Shown here piece by piece: positions 55,113 through 63,505 of a stretch of DNA of 64,000 nucleotides. The stretch comes from JAPPHA01 sp963664045 (lineage in GTDB: Bacteria; Pseudomonadota; Alphaproteobacteria; Rhodobacterales; Rhodobacteraceae). The notes below the pieces were generated by a model that was given only the letters and a program-made list of their open reading frames with translations, was not told the DNA's origin and searched no databases. The position numbers and the translations under genes were made by a program. Numbering within the stretch: the first letter of the stretch is position 1; every line of letters begins with the position of its first letter. The stretch lies in assembly GCA_963664045.2 (NCBI GenBank), contig CAXXGT010000017.1, forward strand, positions 1 through 64,000. Direction: 5' to 3'.

Positions 55113-56060
55113 TCAAAGTACGGGCGTCAAGAGCGGTCGGCCGGCAAAGTGCGCGGCCATGTTGTCCCGCACCAGCTTGCCCATGGCTTTCCGTGTCTCT
55201 ACCGTGCCTGATGCGTGATGTGGCTGAAGAAGGACGTTTTCGAGCTTCAGGAAGCGCGGATTCAGGTCGGGTTCGCCCTCGAACACGTCGAGCGCTGCGG
55301 AACCGAGCGCGCCGCTTTCCAGCGCATCAAGCAGTGCAGCTTCGTCGATGTTGGATGCCCTGCTGATGTTGATCACCATGCCTTCTGGCCCGACTGCCTC
55401 GATCACCTCGCGATCCACGAATTTGCTGGTCTCTTTCGAAGCGGCCAGCGTCACGAACAGGTAATCGGAGAAGCGTGCCAATTCAACTGGATCGGCGATG
55501 AAAGCCCAGTCCGGCGCGCAGTCCTTTGGCGTGAGGTCGGAATAGGCGATGTCCATGTCGAACCCAGTCAGCCGACGCGCGACCTCACGGCCGATCCGCC
55601 CGAGCCCCAGCACGCCGACCTTGGCTTCATGAACACGGCGTTTCAGCGGGTAGTTGCCCTTCCGCGCCCAGTCCCCGTTGCGTACCCATGCATCGGCTCC
55701 GATCATGCCACGTGACTGGCACAGCATCATTGCGACACCCAGATCGGCAACGTCGCGGGTCAGGACATCCGGTGTGTTGGTCACCCTCACATTGTGTTTC
55801 CGGCAGGCATCAAGGTCGACCGCATCGAATCCGACGCCGTAGACGGAAATGATCTCGAGATTCGGACATGCCTCGATCATCTTTCTGTCCGCGCCCATTT
55901 CACCCCGCGTCGCGATTCCACGCATTGCACGACCGTGCTCAATCAGAAATGATGCCGGGGCCGCCATCTTGAATAACTTATGCATTGTATAGGTTTGATC
56001 TAATGGAACCTGATCCCACTCCGGATATGGACCAACCTGAAGAATCTCGGGCTTCGGCAT
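55113..56060 (-). CDS. D-isomer specific 2-hydroxyacid dehydrogenase
   Basis: A 315-residue NAD(P)-dependent dehydrogenase of the glyoxylate/hydroxypyruvate or 2-ketogluconate reductase type. The nucleotide site is VGVLGLGRIGREVARRL; INISRASNIDEAALLDAL holds the substrate Arg, and QPHHASGTVETRKAM the catalytic His. The start at 56060 follows GAGAAAAG. It is the first gene of a minus-strand pair with idnD and diverges from idnO, with a LacI-type operator candidate between them. A role reducing a keto-sugar acid is likely. Confidence 0.83.
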   Translation of the reverse strand: MPKPEILQVGPYPEWDQVPLDQTYTMHKLFKMAAPASFLIEHGRAMRGIATRGEMGADRKMIEACPNLEIISVYGVGFDAVDLDACRKHNVRVTNTPDVLTRDVADLGVAMMLCQSRGMIGADAWVRNGDWARKGNYPLKRRVHEAKVGVLGLGRIGREVARRLTGFDMDIAYSDLTPKDCAPDWAFIADPVELARFSDYLFVTLAASKETSKFVDREVIEAVGPEGMVINISRASNIDEAALLDALESGALGSAALDVFEGEPDLNPRFLKLENVLLQPHHASGTVETRKAMGKLVRDNMAAHFAGRPLLTPVL

Positions 56061-56083
56061 TTCTTTTCTCGTGTTGACTGGCG

Positions 56084-56097
56084 TGTTATCGTTAACA
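56084..56097. promoter_or_regulatory. LacI-type operator candidate in the divergent promoter region
   Basis: TGTTATCGTTAACA, near-palindromic around a central CG, lies between the divergent genes starting at 56060 (minus) and 56146 (plus). Its position and form suit the LacI family regulator encoded at 51484-52503. Confidence 0.5.
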
Positions 56098-56145
56098 TAG
56101 ATGAAGGAATCACGTCTTGTCGAGTCAAGAATTGGGAAGCGGATC

Positions 56146-56919
56146 ATGACCACAGGCACAGCGATGTTCGACCTCAGCGGGAAAACCGCGCTTGTCACCG
56201 GGTCCTCACAGGGGATCGGGTTCGCCCTGGCAAAGGGTCTGTCCGAATGCGGTGCGAAGATCGTGTTAAACGGGCGCGACACGGCAAAATTGTCCAAGGC
56301 TGCGGACAAGCTGCGAGCTGACGGCGCAAACGTCCACGAGATGCCCTTTGACGCGACTGACAATGACGCAGTCAGAGTGGCGATAAACCGCTACGAAGAC
56401 GGCAGCGGTCCCGTTCACATCCTGATCAATAATGCAGGGATGCAGCACCGTACGCCACTCGAGGACTTCCCCGCGGAAATGTTCGAGATGCTCTTGCGCA
56501 GCAATATCGTGACGACGTTCAATGTCGGGCAAGCCTGTGCGCGGCATATGATCGAACGCGGCGCTGGACGCATCATCAACATCGCCAGCGTGCAGACGGC
56601 GCTGGCTCGTCCCGGCATCGCCCCGTACACCGCCACGAAAGGGGCGGTAGCCAACCTGACCAAAGGAATGGCGACGGACTGGGCGAAGCATGGGCTCAAC
56701 TGCAACGCCATCGCACCGGGCTATTTTGACACGCCTCTCAACGCAGCCCTGGTGAGTGATCCGGAGTTTTCCGACTGGCTGAAAAACCGCACACCCGCGG
56801 CCCGTTGGGGCAAGGTCGAGGAACTGGTCGGCGCGGCAGTGTTCCTGGCATCCGACGCTTCCAGCTTTGTCAATGGCCACACTCTTTTCGTCGACGGCGG
56901 TATAACGGCGTGCCTCTAG
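56146..56919 (+). CDS. idnO: Gluconate 5-dehydrogenase-like short-chain dehydrogenase
   Basis: A 257-residue SDR that would reduce 5-ketogluconate to gluconate. LVTGSSQGIGFALAKGL is the cofactor loop, LINNAGMQHRTPLEDF the NNAG motif, IINIASVQTALARPG the Ser strand, and PYTATKGAVANLTKGMA the catalytic Tyr-x3-Lys. The end FVNGHTLFVDGGITACL is typical. The start at 56146 (MTTGTAMFDLSGK) has GGGAAGCGG upstream; an earlier ATG at 56101 overlaps the operator region. Its 3' end overlaps the gluconokinase remnant. Confidence 0.83.
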   Translation: MTTGTAMFDLSGKTALVTGSSQGIGFALAKGLSECGAKIVLNGRDTAKLSKAADKLRADGANVHEMPFDATDNDAVRVAINRYEDGSGPVHILINNAGMQHRTPLEDFPAEMFEMLLRSNIVTTFNVGQACARHMIERGAGRIINIASVQTALARPGIAPYTATKGAVANLTKGMATDWAKHGLNCNAIAPGYFDTPLNAALVSDPEFSDWLKNRTPAARWGKVEELVGAAVFLASDASSFVNGHTLFVDGGITACL

Positions 56920-57416
56920 CCGGCAAGTTCGTGGTCATGGGGGTGTCTGGCTGCGGCAAGAGTTCGGTTGGCGCTGCTGTCGCCGAAAGACTGGGCATAG
57001 ACTACATTGATGGCGACGACCTGCACCCGCCTGAAAATATTGCGAAGATGTCACGCGGAATACTGCTGACCGACGCCGACCGTACGCCATGGCTGTCAGG
57101 GTTGGACAACGGCTTGCAGAAATAATGGGGCCCGTCGTCATCGGATGCTCCGCGCTGAAACGTGCCTATCGCGACAATATCCGCGACAATGCATGCGAGT
57201 CGGTCTGTTTCCTGCATTTGGAGGGCAGCAGAGAAACGCTGTCAGAGCGCATGGCGAAACATTCGGGTCATTATGCCCGTTTCGCTGCTCGAAAGCCAGT
57301 TGGCCACGCTCGAGTCGCCGGGTCTGGATGAGAAGGCGATCACCGCAGATATCGACCAGCCGTTTGACCAGCTGGTCGAAACAATGGTGGCGACAGTCAG
57401 GGAGGGAAGATCGTGA
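56910..57416 (+). pseudogene. Gluconokinase, two frameshifts
   Basis: It would phosphorylate gluconate to 6-phosphogluconate. The GTG at 56910 opens VPLAGKFVVMGVSGCGKSSV (P-loop), followed by YIDGDDLHPPENIAKM and LTDADRTPWL. The frame then changes near 57090 to VGQRLAEIMGPVVIGCSALK and RDNIRDNACESVCFLHLEGS, and again near 57275 to LLESQLATLESPGLDEKAIT with a normal C-terminus. With gluconokinase broken, the idonate route could not feed 6-phosphogluconate unless another kinase exists elsewhere. Confidence 0.82.
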
Positions 57417-58300
57417 CTCAAAGAATTGCGCTTATCGGTGCGGGTGCAATGGGTGGTGCCATCGGCACTCGGCTTGCCGACACCGGCAACATGCTGACCG
57501 TGTTTGATCTCGATGCCGATAGGGTTCAGGCACTGGTCGCCAGGGGCGCTCGCCCGGCGGGCTCGGCGGCGGAGGCGGCTTCGGTCAGTGATCATGTTGT
57601 CACCAGCCTCAATTCTCCAAAGATCGTCGCCGCCGCCGTATTCGGCCCGGACGGCGTCGCCGTAGGCGCCAAGCCCGGCACGCTGATCATCGACATGTCC
57701 TCGATCGATCCCCGGGCCACGAAGGCCTTTGCAGCCCGTGCCGCGAAAGTGGACCTGCGTTGGGTCGACAGCCCGTTGTCCGGCGGCCCGCAGAAAGCGC
57801 TGACGGGAGAGCTTACTCTGATGGCAGGCGGTGAGGTCGCCGATGTGGCAGAGGCACACAACGTCCTGAAGCACCTCTCGTCCACCTACACCCACATGGG
57901 TCCTTCCGGTGCCGGCCAGACCACCAAACTCATCAATCAGGTCTTGTGCGGATTGGGCTTCATGGCCATCGCCGAGGCTGCCCAACTAGCGATCGACACC
58001 GGCGTCGACGTGGCGAAGATCCCGAAGGCGCTGAAAGGGGGAAGGGCCGACAGCGTGCTTCTGCAGGAATACATGCTTCGCTTTTCTGTCAAGGACTACC
58101 GTCGCACAGGGCGCATGGACAACATGGTAAAGGACCTCGACGGCGTACAGGATCTCGCACGGCGGACAAATACCGCAATGCCGCTCACTGCCGCCTGCGC
58201 CGAAATTCACCGGATGCTCACCGCGGCAGGGCTGGGAGGCGAGGATCAGGCCGCGCTGATGGAGTTCTTCAAGGGTCCGGATAGGGAGCGGTTTCATTGA
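57413..58300 (+). CDS. HIBADH-like NAD(P)-dependent dehydrogenase
   Basis: A 295-residue beta-hydroxyacid dehydrogenase. IALIGAGAMGGAIGTRLADT is the dinucleotide-binding start. VDSPLSGGPQKALTGELTLM is the family substrate motif, and GQTTKLINQVLCGLGFMAIA carries the catalytic Lys. The GTG start overlaps the gluconokinase stop (GTGA). Members oxidise 3-hydroxyisobutyrate, tartronate or threonate-type acids; here a sugar-acid substrate is likely. Confidence 0.83.
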   Translation: MTQRIALIGAGAMGGAIGTRLADTGNMLTVFDLDADRVQALVARGARPAGSAAEAASVSDHVVTSLNSPKIVAAAVFGPDGVAVGAKPGTLIIDMSSIDPRATKAFAARAAKVDLRWVDSPLSGGPQKALTGELTLMAGGEVADVAEAHNVLKHLSSTYTHMGPSGAGQTTKLINQVLCGLGFMAIAEAAQLAIDTGVDVAKIPKALKGGRADSVLLQEYMLRFSVKDYRRTGRMDNMVKDLDGVQDLARRTNTAMPLTAACAEIHRMLTAAGLGGEDQAALMEFFKGPDRERFH

Positions 58301-58941
58301 TCACGAGCTTTCGCAATTGATGATGACCACATTCGCGACATCCAGTCTGAGGCGTATGCACCGGCGTGCTTGATCGGCCGGTACCGCTCCGGCACCCGTA
58401 CCCGGGCTTCGGCGATGTGCGGGTTTCGTTCAGCAAGGATCACGACAATGGTGCATCGGATTTCCCGCAGATTCTTGCCACCACCATTCAAGTGCAGGCA
58501 TCGATGAGGCTACGCTCGACAGCCCGGTACGGTACAAATCCAAGGATATGACCAGGCAGATGGTCGGCACGCAATTCGACGGCCGCATTCACTACCGTGT
58601 CGCCGTGCTGAACGGCTGTATTGCCCAGGCAACGGCGGCTCGAGACCGGATCGTCCACGTGTCGACCCGACGCGCTTCATTTCGCCGGCTTGTGCGAGTC
58701 AAGGTGCAAACGCCCATTTCGGTGGGAGCGCGATAGTTTCGGGACAAATCAGGATCGGCGCCCATAATGGCCTGAGGGCCACATTAACCAAACGGCGATG
58801 CTGCCGGACCGCCATCGGGGCCGGGAAGACAGAATGCCGTGCGCCTTTTCTTGCGCCGTCGAAATCTCGCCAAGCAGGGGTCAGGTGGAGCATGATGGGA
58901 GGTCTGTACCACTAGATCCTGTTTCCGCGACGGAACCCATT
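58301..58941. other. Decayed stretch before a transposase remnant
   Basis: A plus-strand piece near 58390-58720 reads PGFGDVRVSFSKDHDNGASD and later IHYRVAVLNGCIAQATAA and IVHVSTRRASFRRLVRVKVQ. It looks protein-like but I cannot assign it. The last 200 bases are probably the leader of the following IS remnant. Confidence 0.35.
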
Positions 58942-59520
58942 ATGGCACCCGAACCCCATGTGCTCCTTTCCTGGGACGATGTCGAGGCCCGTTCCGAGCT
59001 TCAGCGCCTCGAGCTCGCCCTCGACGCCCTCTCCGACGACGCGCACATCGCCGAACTTGGGAGGCGGCACGGCGCCGGGCGCAACGACATTCCGGTTACG
59101 GCCATGTGGCTGGCGGTGATTGCGGGGATCGTCTTCCAGCATGCGCCGGTGGCATCCCTGCAGCAGGAGTTCAACCGTAATCCGGCCCTGCTCGACCTGC
59201 GCGGTTTCAATCCGCTGCCCGAGCTGCGGCAGAGCGGGATCGAGCGGATTGCGGTCACGGTGCCGAACGGCTGAAACGTCTCGCGGTTCCTGAAGGTCCT
59301 GGTGGAAATCGAGGAAGAACAGGGCCTGGTCAGCGCCACGGTTGATGACTTGCGGGCGGCGCTGATGACGGGGATCCCAGACGCCGGGTTGCATCTCGGC
59401 CATGACGGCAAGGCGGTCGAAAGCCACTCCACCGGGGTCTATGGCCGGGAGAGCGGCAGGATGCTCCGATCCGGACGCCGACCGGGGGGAACACGAGACC
59501 TCGGGAATCGGCGGGACCGG
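58942..59520 (+). pseudogene. DDE transposase remnant with in-frame stop and frameshift
   Basis: MAPEPHVLLSWDDVEARSEL starts a transposase that continues NDIPVTAMWLAVIAGIVFQH and LLDLRGFNPLPELRQSGIER. A TGA replaces Trp near 59272, and the frame continues SRFLKVLVEIEEEQGLVSAT and LHLGHDGKAVESHSTGVYGR, where the first catalytic Asp lies in HDGKA. After one frameshift DPDADRGEHETSGIG follows, and the core then breaks off in the repeat at 59519. It resembles IS1182/IS5-type proteins. Confidence 0.65.
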
Positions 59521-59578
59521 CAATCCCTGCGCGTGGCTCCGCGTGGCTGCGATCGCGGGGTTGACCCCGCCCTTTCAC
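59519..59578 (+). repeat. 60-bp inverted repeat partner of 63521-63580
   Basis: Matches the reverse complement of 63521-63580 with four mismatches. It contains a tandem GCGTGGCT unit and marks the end of the transposase remnant. Bases 59579-59775 show nothing. Confidence 0.85.
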
Positions 59579-59775
59579 TCGCTTCCAGGCTCTCCGTGTC
59601 CACGACCATCCTGAGCTCCCGACAGAGCAACGACGAAAATCCCTGCAGCGACCCGAAAGGCATTCTTATCCTCCATCCATTGCATGGTCGTCCCTGCAGA
59701 GAGCGCGCAGAACCGGACAGATGGCGTGTTACCTTTATCGGACACTTCCGAATGTCACTGACACACGAATTGATC

Positions 59776-59951
59776 CGCACTTGACTAAAATATGGAATCT
59801 TGTATAATAAAATCAATGGCTTGATCTAAGAGTCGCATTTGCACACAATATGATGTGCTTATTTCGGCCATTTGGGCACTTTACCTACAAAATTTGGTAT
59901 TTTGATCCAAGCTAAGGGCTCTCGAATGCGAGAACAAAAGGAGAATATTGA
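59776..59951 (+). promoter_or_regulatory. AT-rich control region before the family 5 binding protein
   Basis: Clearly AT-richer than its flanks, with a good ribosome site (AAGGAGAA) just before the ATG at 59952. Promoter elements are plausible (TTGTATAATA near 59800) but not certain. Confidence 0.45.
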
Positions 59952-61556
59952 ATGAAATATCTAGATAAGTCGAACGCAATCAAGCGGTCGGCGCTGGCAG
60001 GCATGGTGGCGACATTATGCATTGGCTCATCAGCTATTGCGGCGGAACGCGTCGTTGTTGCAATGACTGTTCCGCAAAATGAATCAAACTTGTTTTGGGG
60101 AGGAACAGGTGAGAGGATGCCATCATTTCAGGCATTGGTGGGGCATGACTCGGTAACCGGCAAGTACGACAATTCAGAACTTGCGGAAGAATGGTTTGCA
60201 AATGACGGCTTCACAGAGTGGACATTCGTGCTCAAAAAGGACGCGGAGTTCCATCACGGGTGGGGCCCGGTAACTGCAGCCGATGTCCTGCATAGCTACG
60301 AACTGACAACCGGACCCGATAGTACAATCAACTCGCTTGAGCACCTTCGGGCGGCATCGGTGGAGATTGTAGACGATCTCACGACTGTCTTCAAATTCGA
60401 CTCGCCACGCACGGACTATGCGTTCCAACACGCAGGTCGCGGTTCCATGGTGATTTACAGCAAGGCCCAATTCGATGAAGAGGGTATTGAGGGTTACAAT
60501 GCCAAGCCAGCTGGTACAGCGGCCTATCAGTATGTGGAACGCATTCCGGGCTCCGGCCTGATCTTTGAGGCTGTTCCTGACCATTGGCAGGGCGTACAGC
60601 CGGATTTCGATGTGCTGGAACTCCGCTTTGTGCAAGAGCATGCAACAATTCTTGCCATGCTGCTGTCCGGTGAAGCCGACATCGCAAGTCTTCCGCGAGA
60701 ACTTCAAACGCAGGCGTTGAAAGCGGGCAAGAAGATAGTTTCGTCCAAGAACACGGCGATGGCCACCGGCGCTATTTTCAACGGTATGTACGGCAAGACA
60801 GGTGATCCCGCATACAATGCGGATTTGCCGTGGTCCAACATCCTCATTCGTGAGGCGATGAACCGTGCCCTGAACCGGGAAGAAATGATCGACATTCTTT
60901 ACGATGGACGGGCCGTGCCCGGGCCGAGTTGGCTGATGCATACCCGCAATGAGGGTTATGTTCCTGAGCTCGCTGAACGATTTGAGAGCATGTACGGCTA
61001 CGATCCGGAGCGTGCAAGGGAACTCCTGGCCGAAGCTGGATATCCGGACGCCTTTCCAGATCCGGTCATTCCAATCGTCTCATCAACCTTGAATGGCAAT
61101 CCCGAGTTTCCGGTGATGTCCGAACTGCTTCAGGTGTATTTTGAAGAAATCGGCCTCCAAACCAAGATTATGGAAATGGATTGGCCAACACTCGGTGCCA
61201 TGGGACGCGCGCGGGAATCCTACACGGTCAGCCCTGTTCGGAACGCGCCATTGAGACCAACTGAGGCGGCGTTGGTGAACTTTCATACCGAACGCGGAAC
61301 GCCATATGGCGGTTTCGAGGATGACGAGATTGAAGGCCTGGCCAACGAGCTTGAGCGCACGATCGACCCGGACGAACGTCATCGCATTGCGACCGAAGCT
61401 TTCACATATCTGTTCGAGCAATACGCAGATATGCCGCTCGCGATCGTCCATGCCGAGGTTGCGGTTGACCCGGAAGTTGTGGCCGACTGGGTCTTTCCCG
61501 GCGTGACGACGAATAGTGTCAGCCATTGGCACTTGATCGAAGCTGCAGGCGGATAA
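59952..61556 (+). CDS. ABC transporter family 5 solute-binding protein
   Basis: A 534-residue periplasmic binding protein of the peptide/opine/nickel type. The signal peptide ends SSAIAAERV. FVLKKDAEFHHGWGPVTAAD is the classical family 5 signature region; YNAKPAGTAAYQYVERIPGS, LPWSNILIREAMNRALNREE and YDPERARELLAEAGYPDAF follow in the usual order. The frame is intact. No permease or ATPase genes accompany it here, so it must work with components encoded elsewhere, or it is an orphan. The coding sequence is less GC-rich than its neighbours, suggesting separate origin. Confidence 0.87.
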   Translation: MKYLDKSNAIKRSALAGMVATLCIGSSAIAAERVVVAMTVPQNESNLFWGGTGERMPSFQALVGHDSVTGKYDNSELAEEWFANDGFTEWTFVLKKDAEFHHGWGPVTAADVLHSYELTTGPDSTINSLEHLRAASVEIVDDLTTVFKFDSPRTDYAFQHAGRGSMVIYSKAQFDEEGIEGYNAKPAGTAAYQYVERIPGSGLIFEAVPDHWQGVQPDFDVLELRFVQEHATILAMLLSGEADIASLPRELQTQALKAGKKIVSSKNTAMATGAIFNGMYGKTGDPAYNADLPWSNILIREAMNRALNREEMIDILYDGRAVPGPSWLMHTRNEGYVPELAERFESMYGYDPERARELLAEAGYPDAFPDPVIPIVSSTLNGNPEFPVMSELLQVYFEEIGLQTKIMEMDWPTLGAMGRARESYTVSPVRNAPLRPTEAALVNFHTERGTPYGGFEDDEIEGLANELERTIDPDERHRIATEAFTYLFEQYADMPLAIVHAEVAVDPEVVADWVFPGVTTNSVSHWHLIEAAGG

Positions 61557-61577
61557 CCTGCCCGGTTTGTCGATCTG

Positions 61578-61616
61578 GATCCGGGGCGCCAGCCATTTGC
61601 CGTGGTGCCCCGGATC
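61578..61616 (+). terminator. Hairpin after the family 5 binding protein gene
   Basis: A 10-bp perfect stem GATCCGGGGC / GCCCCGGATC with a 19-base loop, 22 bases after the stop. It lacks a T run; it may act as a Rho-assisted terminator or mRNA stabiliser. Confidence 0.5.
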
Positions 61617-61703
61617 GTGCCACAATGCTTTTGGGGAATGAGATCAGTGCACGCTTGCGGCCTTCACAAATTCTCGTAAGTCTCACTCAAGAAGTCGGCA
61701 ATT

Positions 61704-62756
61704 GTGACTGCACGCTCAAATTATACCGCCTACATATCCTGTCGGTCCGGTAACGAAGTCAACGTTTTTGCCGGAAATGACGTTTCAGGAAACTTGACTC
61801 ACATTCAAACGACAAGCCGCAGGGGCGGAGGTCGCGGGCTCAAAGGCAGGGGGTTGAGTCTGACCCATTCGCCGGATCGCCGTCGGCTTTATGCATCAGT
61901 CTACGGAGATCAGGATAGTGCCGAAAAGGATGTCGTCGACACATATGCCGTCGATCAAGATACCGGCCGTTTGACGCATGTGTCGAGCACGCCCGTGATG
62001 GCCCAACTGATCCATATTTCAATGGATCGACGCGGTAGGTTTCTTCTGGGCGCGTCCGAACCATCCGGCCTCATCGCGGTGTACCCGATTGATGAACATG
62101 GCAAGGTCCGACCTAATCCATCTTATGCGAAGGAACCATTGTCGGGCGCGCACCAGGTATTACTGGATTACTCCAACAAGTTTGCATATGTCCCCAGCTT
62201 GAGTTCTGACGTGTTGGTCTCTCTTGTTTTCGATGAAAAGACGGGGACCTTTCAGGCAAATTCACCCCCACAAATTGCGCTTCAGAGTGGTGCCGGATGC
62301 CGTCACGTCGCCTTTCATCCTGGTCGCCGATACCTATATCTGCTGAACCAGCGTGACGGGAGCCTGATCGTCTATGAAATGGAGCCAATGAAGGGCGGGC
62401 TGCTCGAAATCATGCGCGCTTCGATCCTGCCAACGGGATTTGAGGGATCGCCATGGGGCGCACAAGTTCATGCCTCGCCCGACGGTCAACGTCTTTATGC
62501 ATCAGAGCGCCGGAGCAATACGCTGACAGTTTGGGATATCGATCACGTAAGCGGGAAACTCTCCAATCGCCATACTGTCGAAACCGCAGAGAACCCGCGC
62601 TGTTTCGATGTCACACCCAACGGGCGATTCATTCTGGTAAGCGCGTTGAAGGCTGATTGCATAGAGCTTTTTGATGTTTCCCAGAGTTCAACGGAGCCAC
62701 AAAAGGTCCTTGAATTGCCGACCGGTATCGAGCCGGGCTGGGTTGAAATCATTTAA
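61704..62756 (+). CDS. Beta-propeller lactonase (6-phosphogluconolactonase-like)
   Basis: A 350-residue seven-bladed propeller of the Pgl-like lactonase family (PF10282). Repeated blades read GRGLSLTHSPDRRRLYASVY, AQLIHISMDRRGRFLLGASE, GCRHVAFHPGRRYLYLLNQR, GAQVHASPDGQRLYASERRS and CFDVTPNGRFILVSALKADC. The GTG at 61704 opens the frame but no strong ribosome site is visible, so the start is uncertain. It has no signal peptide. It would hydrolyse a sugar lactone in the cytoplasm, possibly linked to the sugar-acid genes at 51-58 kb. Confidence 0.78.
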   Translation: MTARSNYTAYISCRSGNEVNVFAGNDVSGNLTHIQTTSRRGGGRGLKGRGLSLTHSPDRRRLYASVYGDQDSAEKDVVDTYAVDQDTGRLTHVSSTPVMAQLIHISMDRRGRFLLGASEPSGLIAVYPIDEHGKVRPNPSYAKEPLSGAHQVLLDYSNKFAYVPSLSSDVLVSLVFDEKTGTFQANSPPQIALQSGAGCRHVAFHPGRRYLYLLNQRDGSLIVYEMEPMKGGLLEIMRASILPTGFEGSPWGAQVHASPDGQRLYASERRSNTLTVWDIDHVSGKLSNRHTVETAENPRCFDVTPNGRFILVSALKADCIELFDVSQSSTEPQKVLELPTGIEPGWVEII

Positions 62757-63010
62757 TTTTGGACACGATCATCGTGCTCGCATCGGCAAGTTTCGCCACG
62801 TCTGAAAGTGTAACCCGGTTTCTCTACAGATTCCTACGTATTTGACGGCGATTCCTGTCACACCTGACGGACCGGTTCGCGCGTCAGGCAGGCGGATGCA
62901 GAGATTGGTCCCGCTCGGCGAAGGACGGCGAGAAATCAACTCGACCCGCATGTCGAAATTCGGATGAAAACGATAGTGGATCGTCAGCCGAACAGGCTGA
63001 AAATGGGCAT

Positions 63011-63505
63011 TGTAACGCTGGCCCGCCCGGGACAGGAAAATCCCATATCGCCTTGGCGATCGGGCTGGCGCTGGTGGAGAACGGCTACCGGGTGCTCTTC
63101 ACCAGAACCACCGACCTGGTGCAGCGCCTGCAGGTGGCGCGCCGCGAACTGACGCTGGAAAACCTTCTGGCGCGGCTGGACCGCTATCACCTCGTCATAC
63201 TCGACGACTTCGCCTATGTCCGCAAGGACCAGGCCGAGACAAGCGTGCTCTTCGAGCCCGTCTCGGCCAAGTACGAGCGCCGCTCGTTCATGATCACGGC
63301 AAACCAGCCGTTCTCCGAATGGGACCGGATATTCCCCGACGAGACCACGGCGGTGGCCGCCGTCGACCGCCTGGTGCACCGGGCCACAATCCTGGAAATG
63401 AACGTCGAGAGTTACCGGCGGAGACGCGAGGCGCTCAAGGCCAGCCCGCGCAAGCGGGGCAGGCCCGCGAAGAAGGCCACGGAAGAGGACATTGCCAAGG
63501 CCTGA
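63011..63505 (+). pseudogene. istB: IS21 helper ATPase istB, 5' truncated and frameshifted
   Basis: GPPGTGKSHIALAIGLALVE (Walker A) follows one missing base after IVTL. ALVENGYRVLFTRTTDLVQR, LVILDDFAYVRKDQAETSVL (Walker B) and RRSFMITANQPFSEWDRIFP follow, and the basic C-terminus KRGRPAKKATEEDIAKA is intact. The N-terminal third is missing and istA is absent. Bases 62757-63010 show no gene. Confidence 0.82.
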
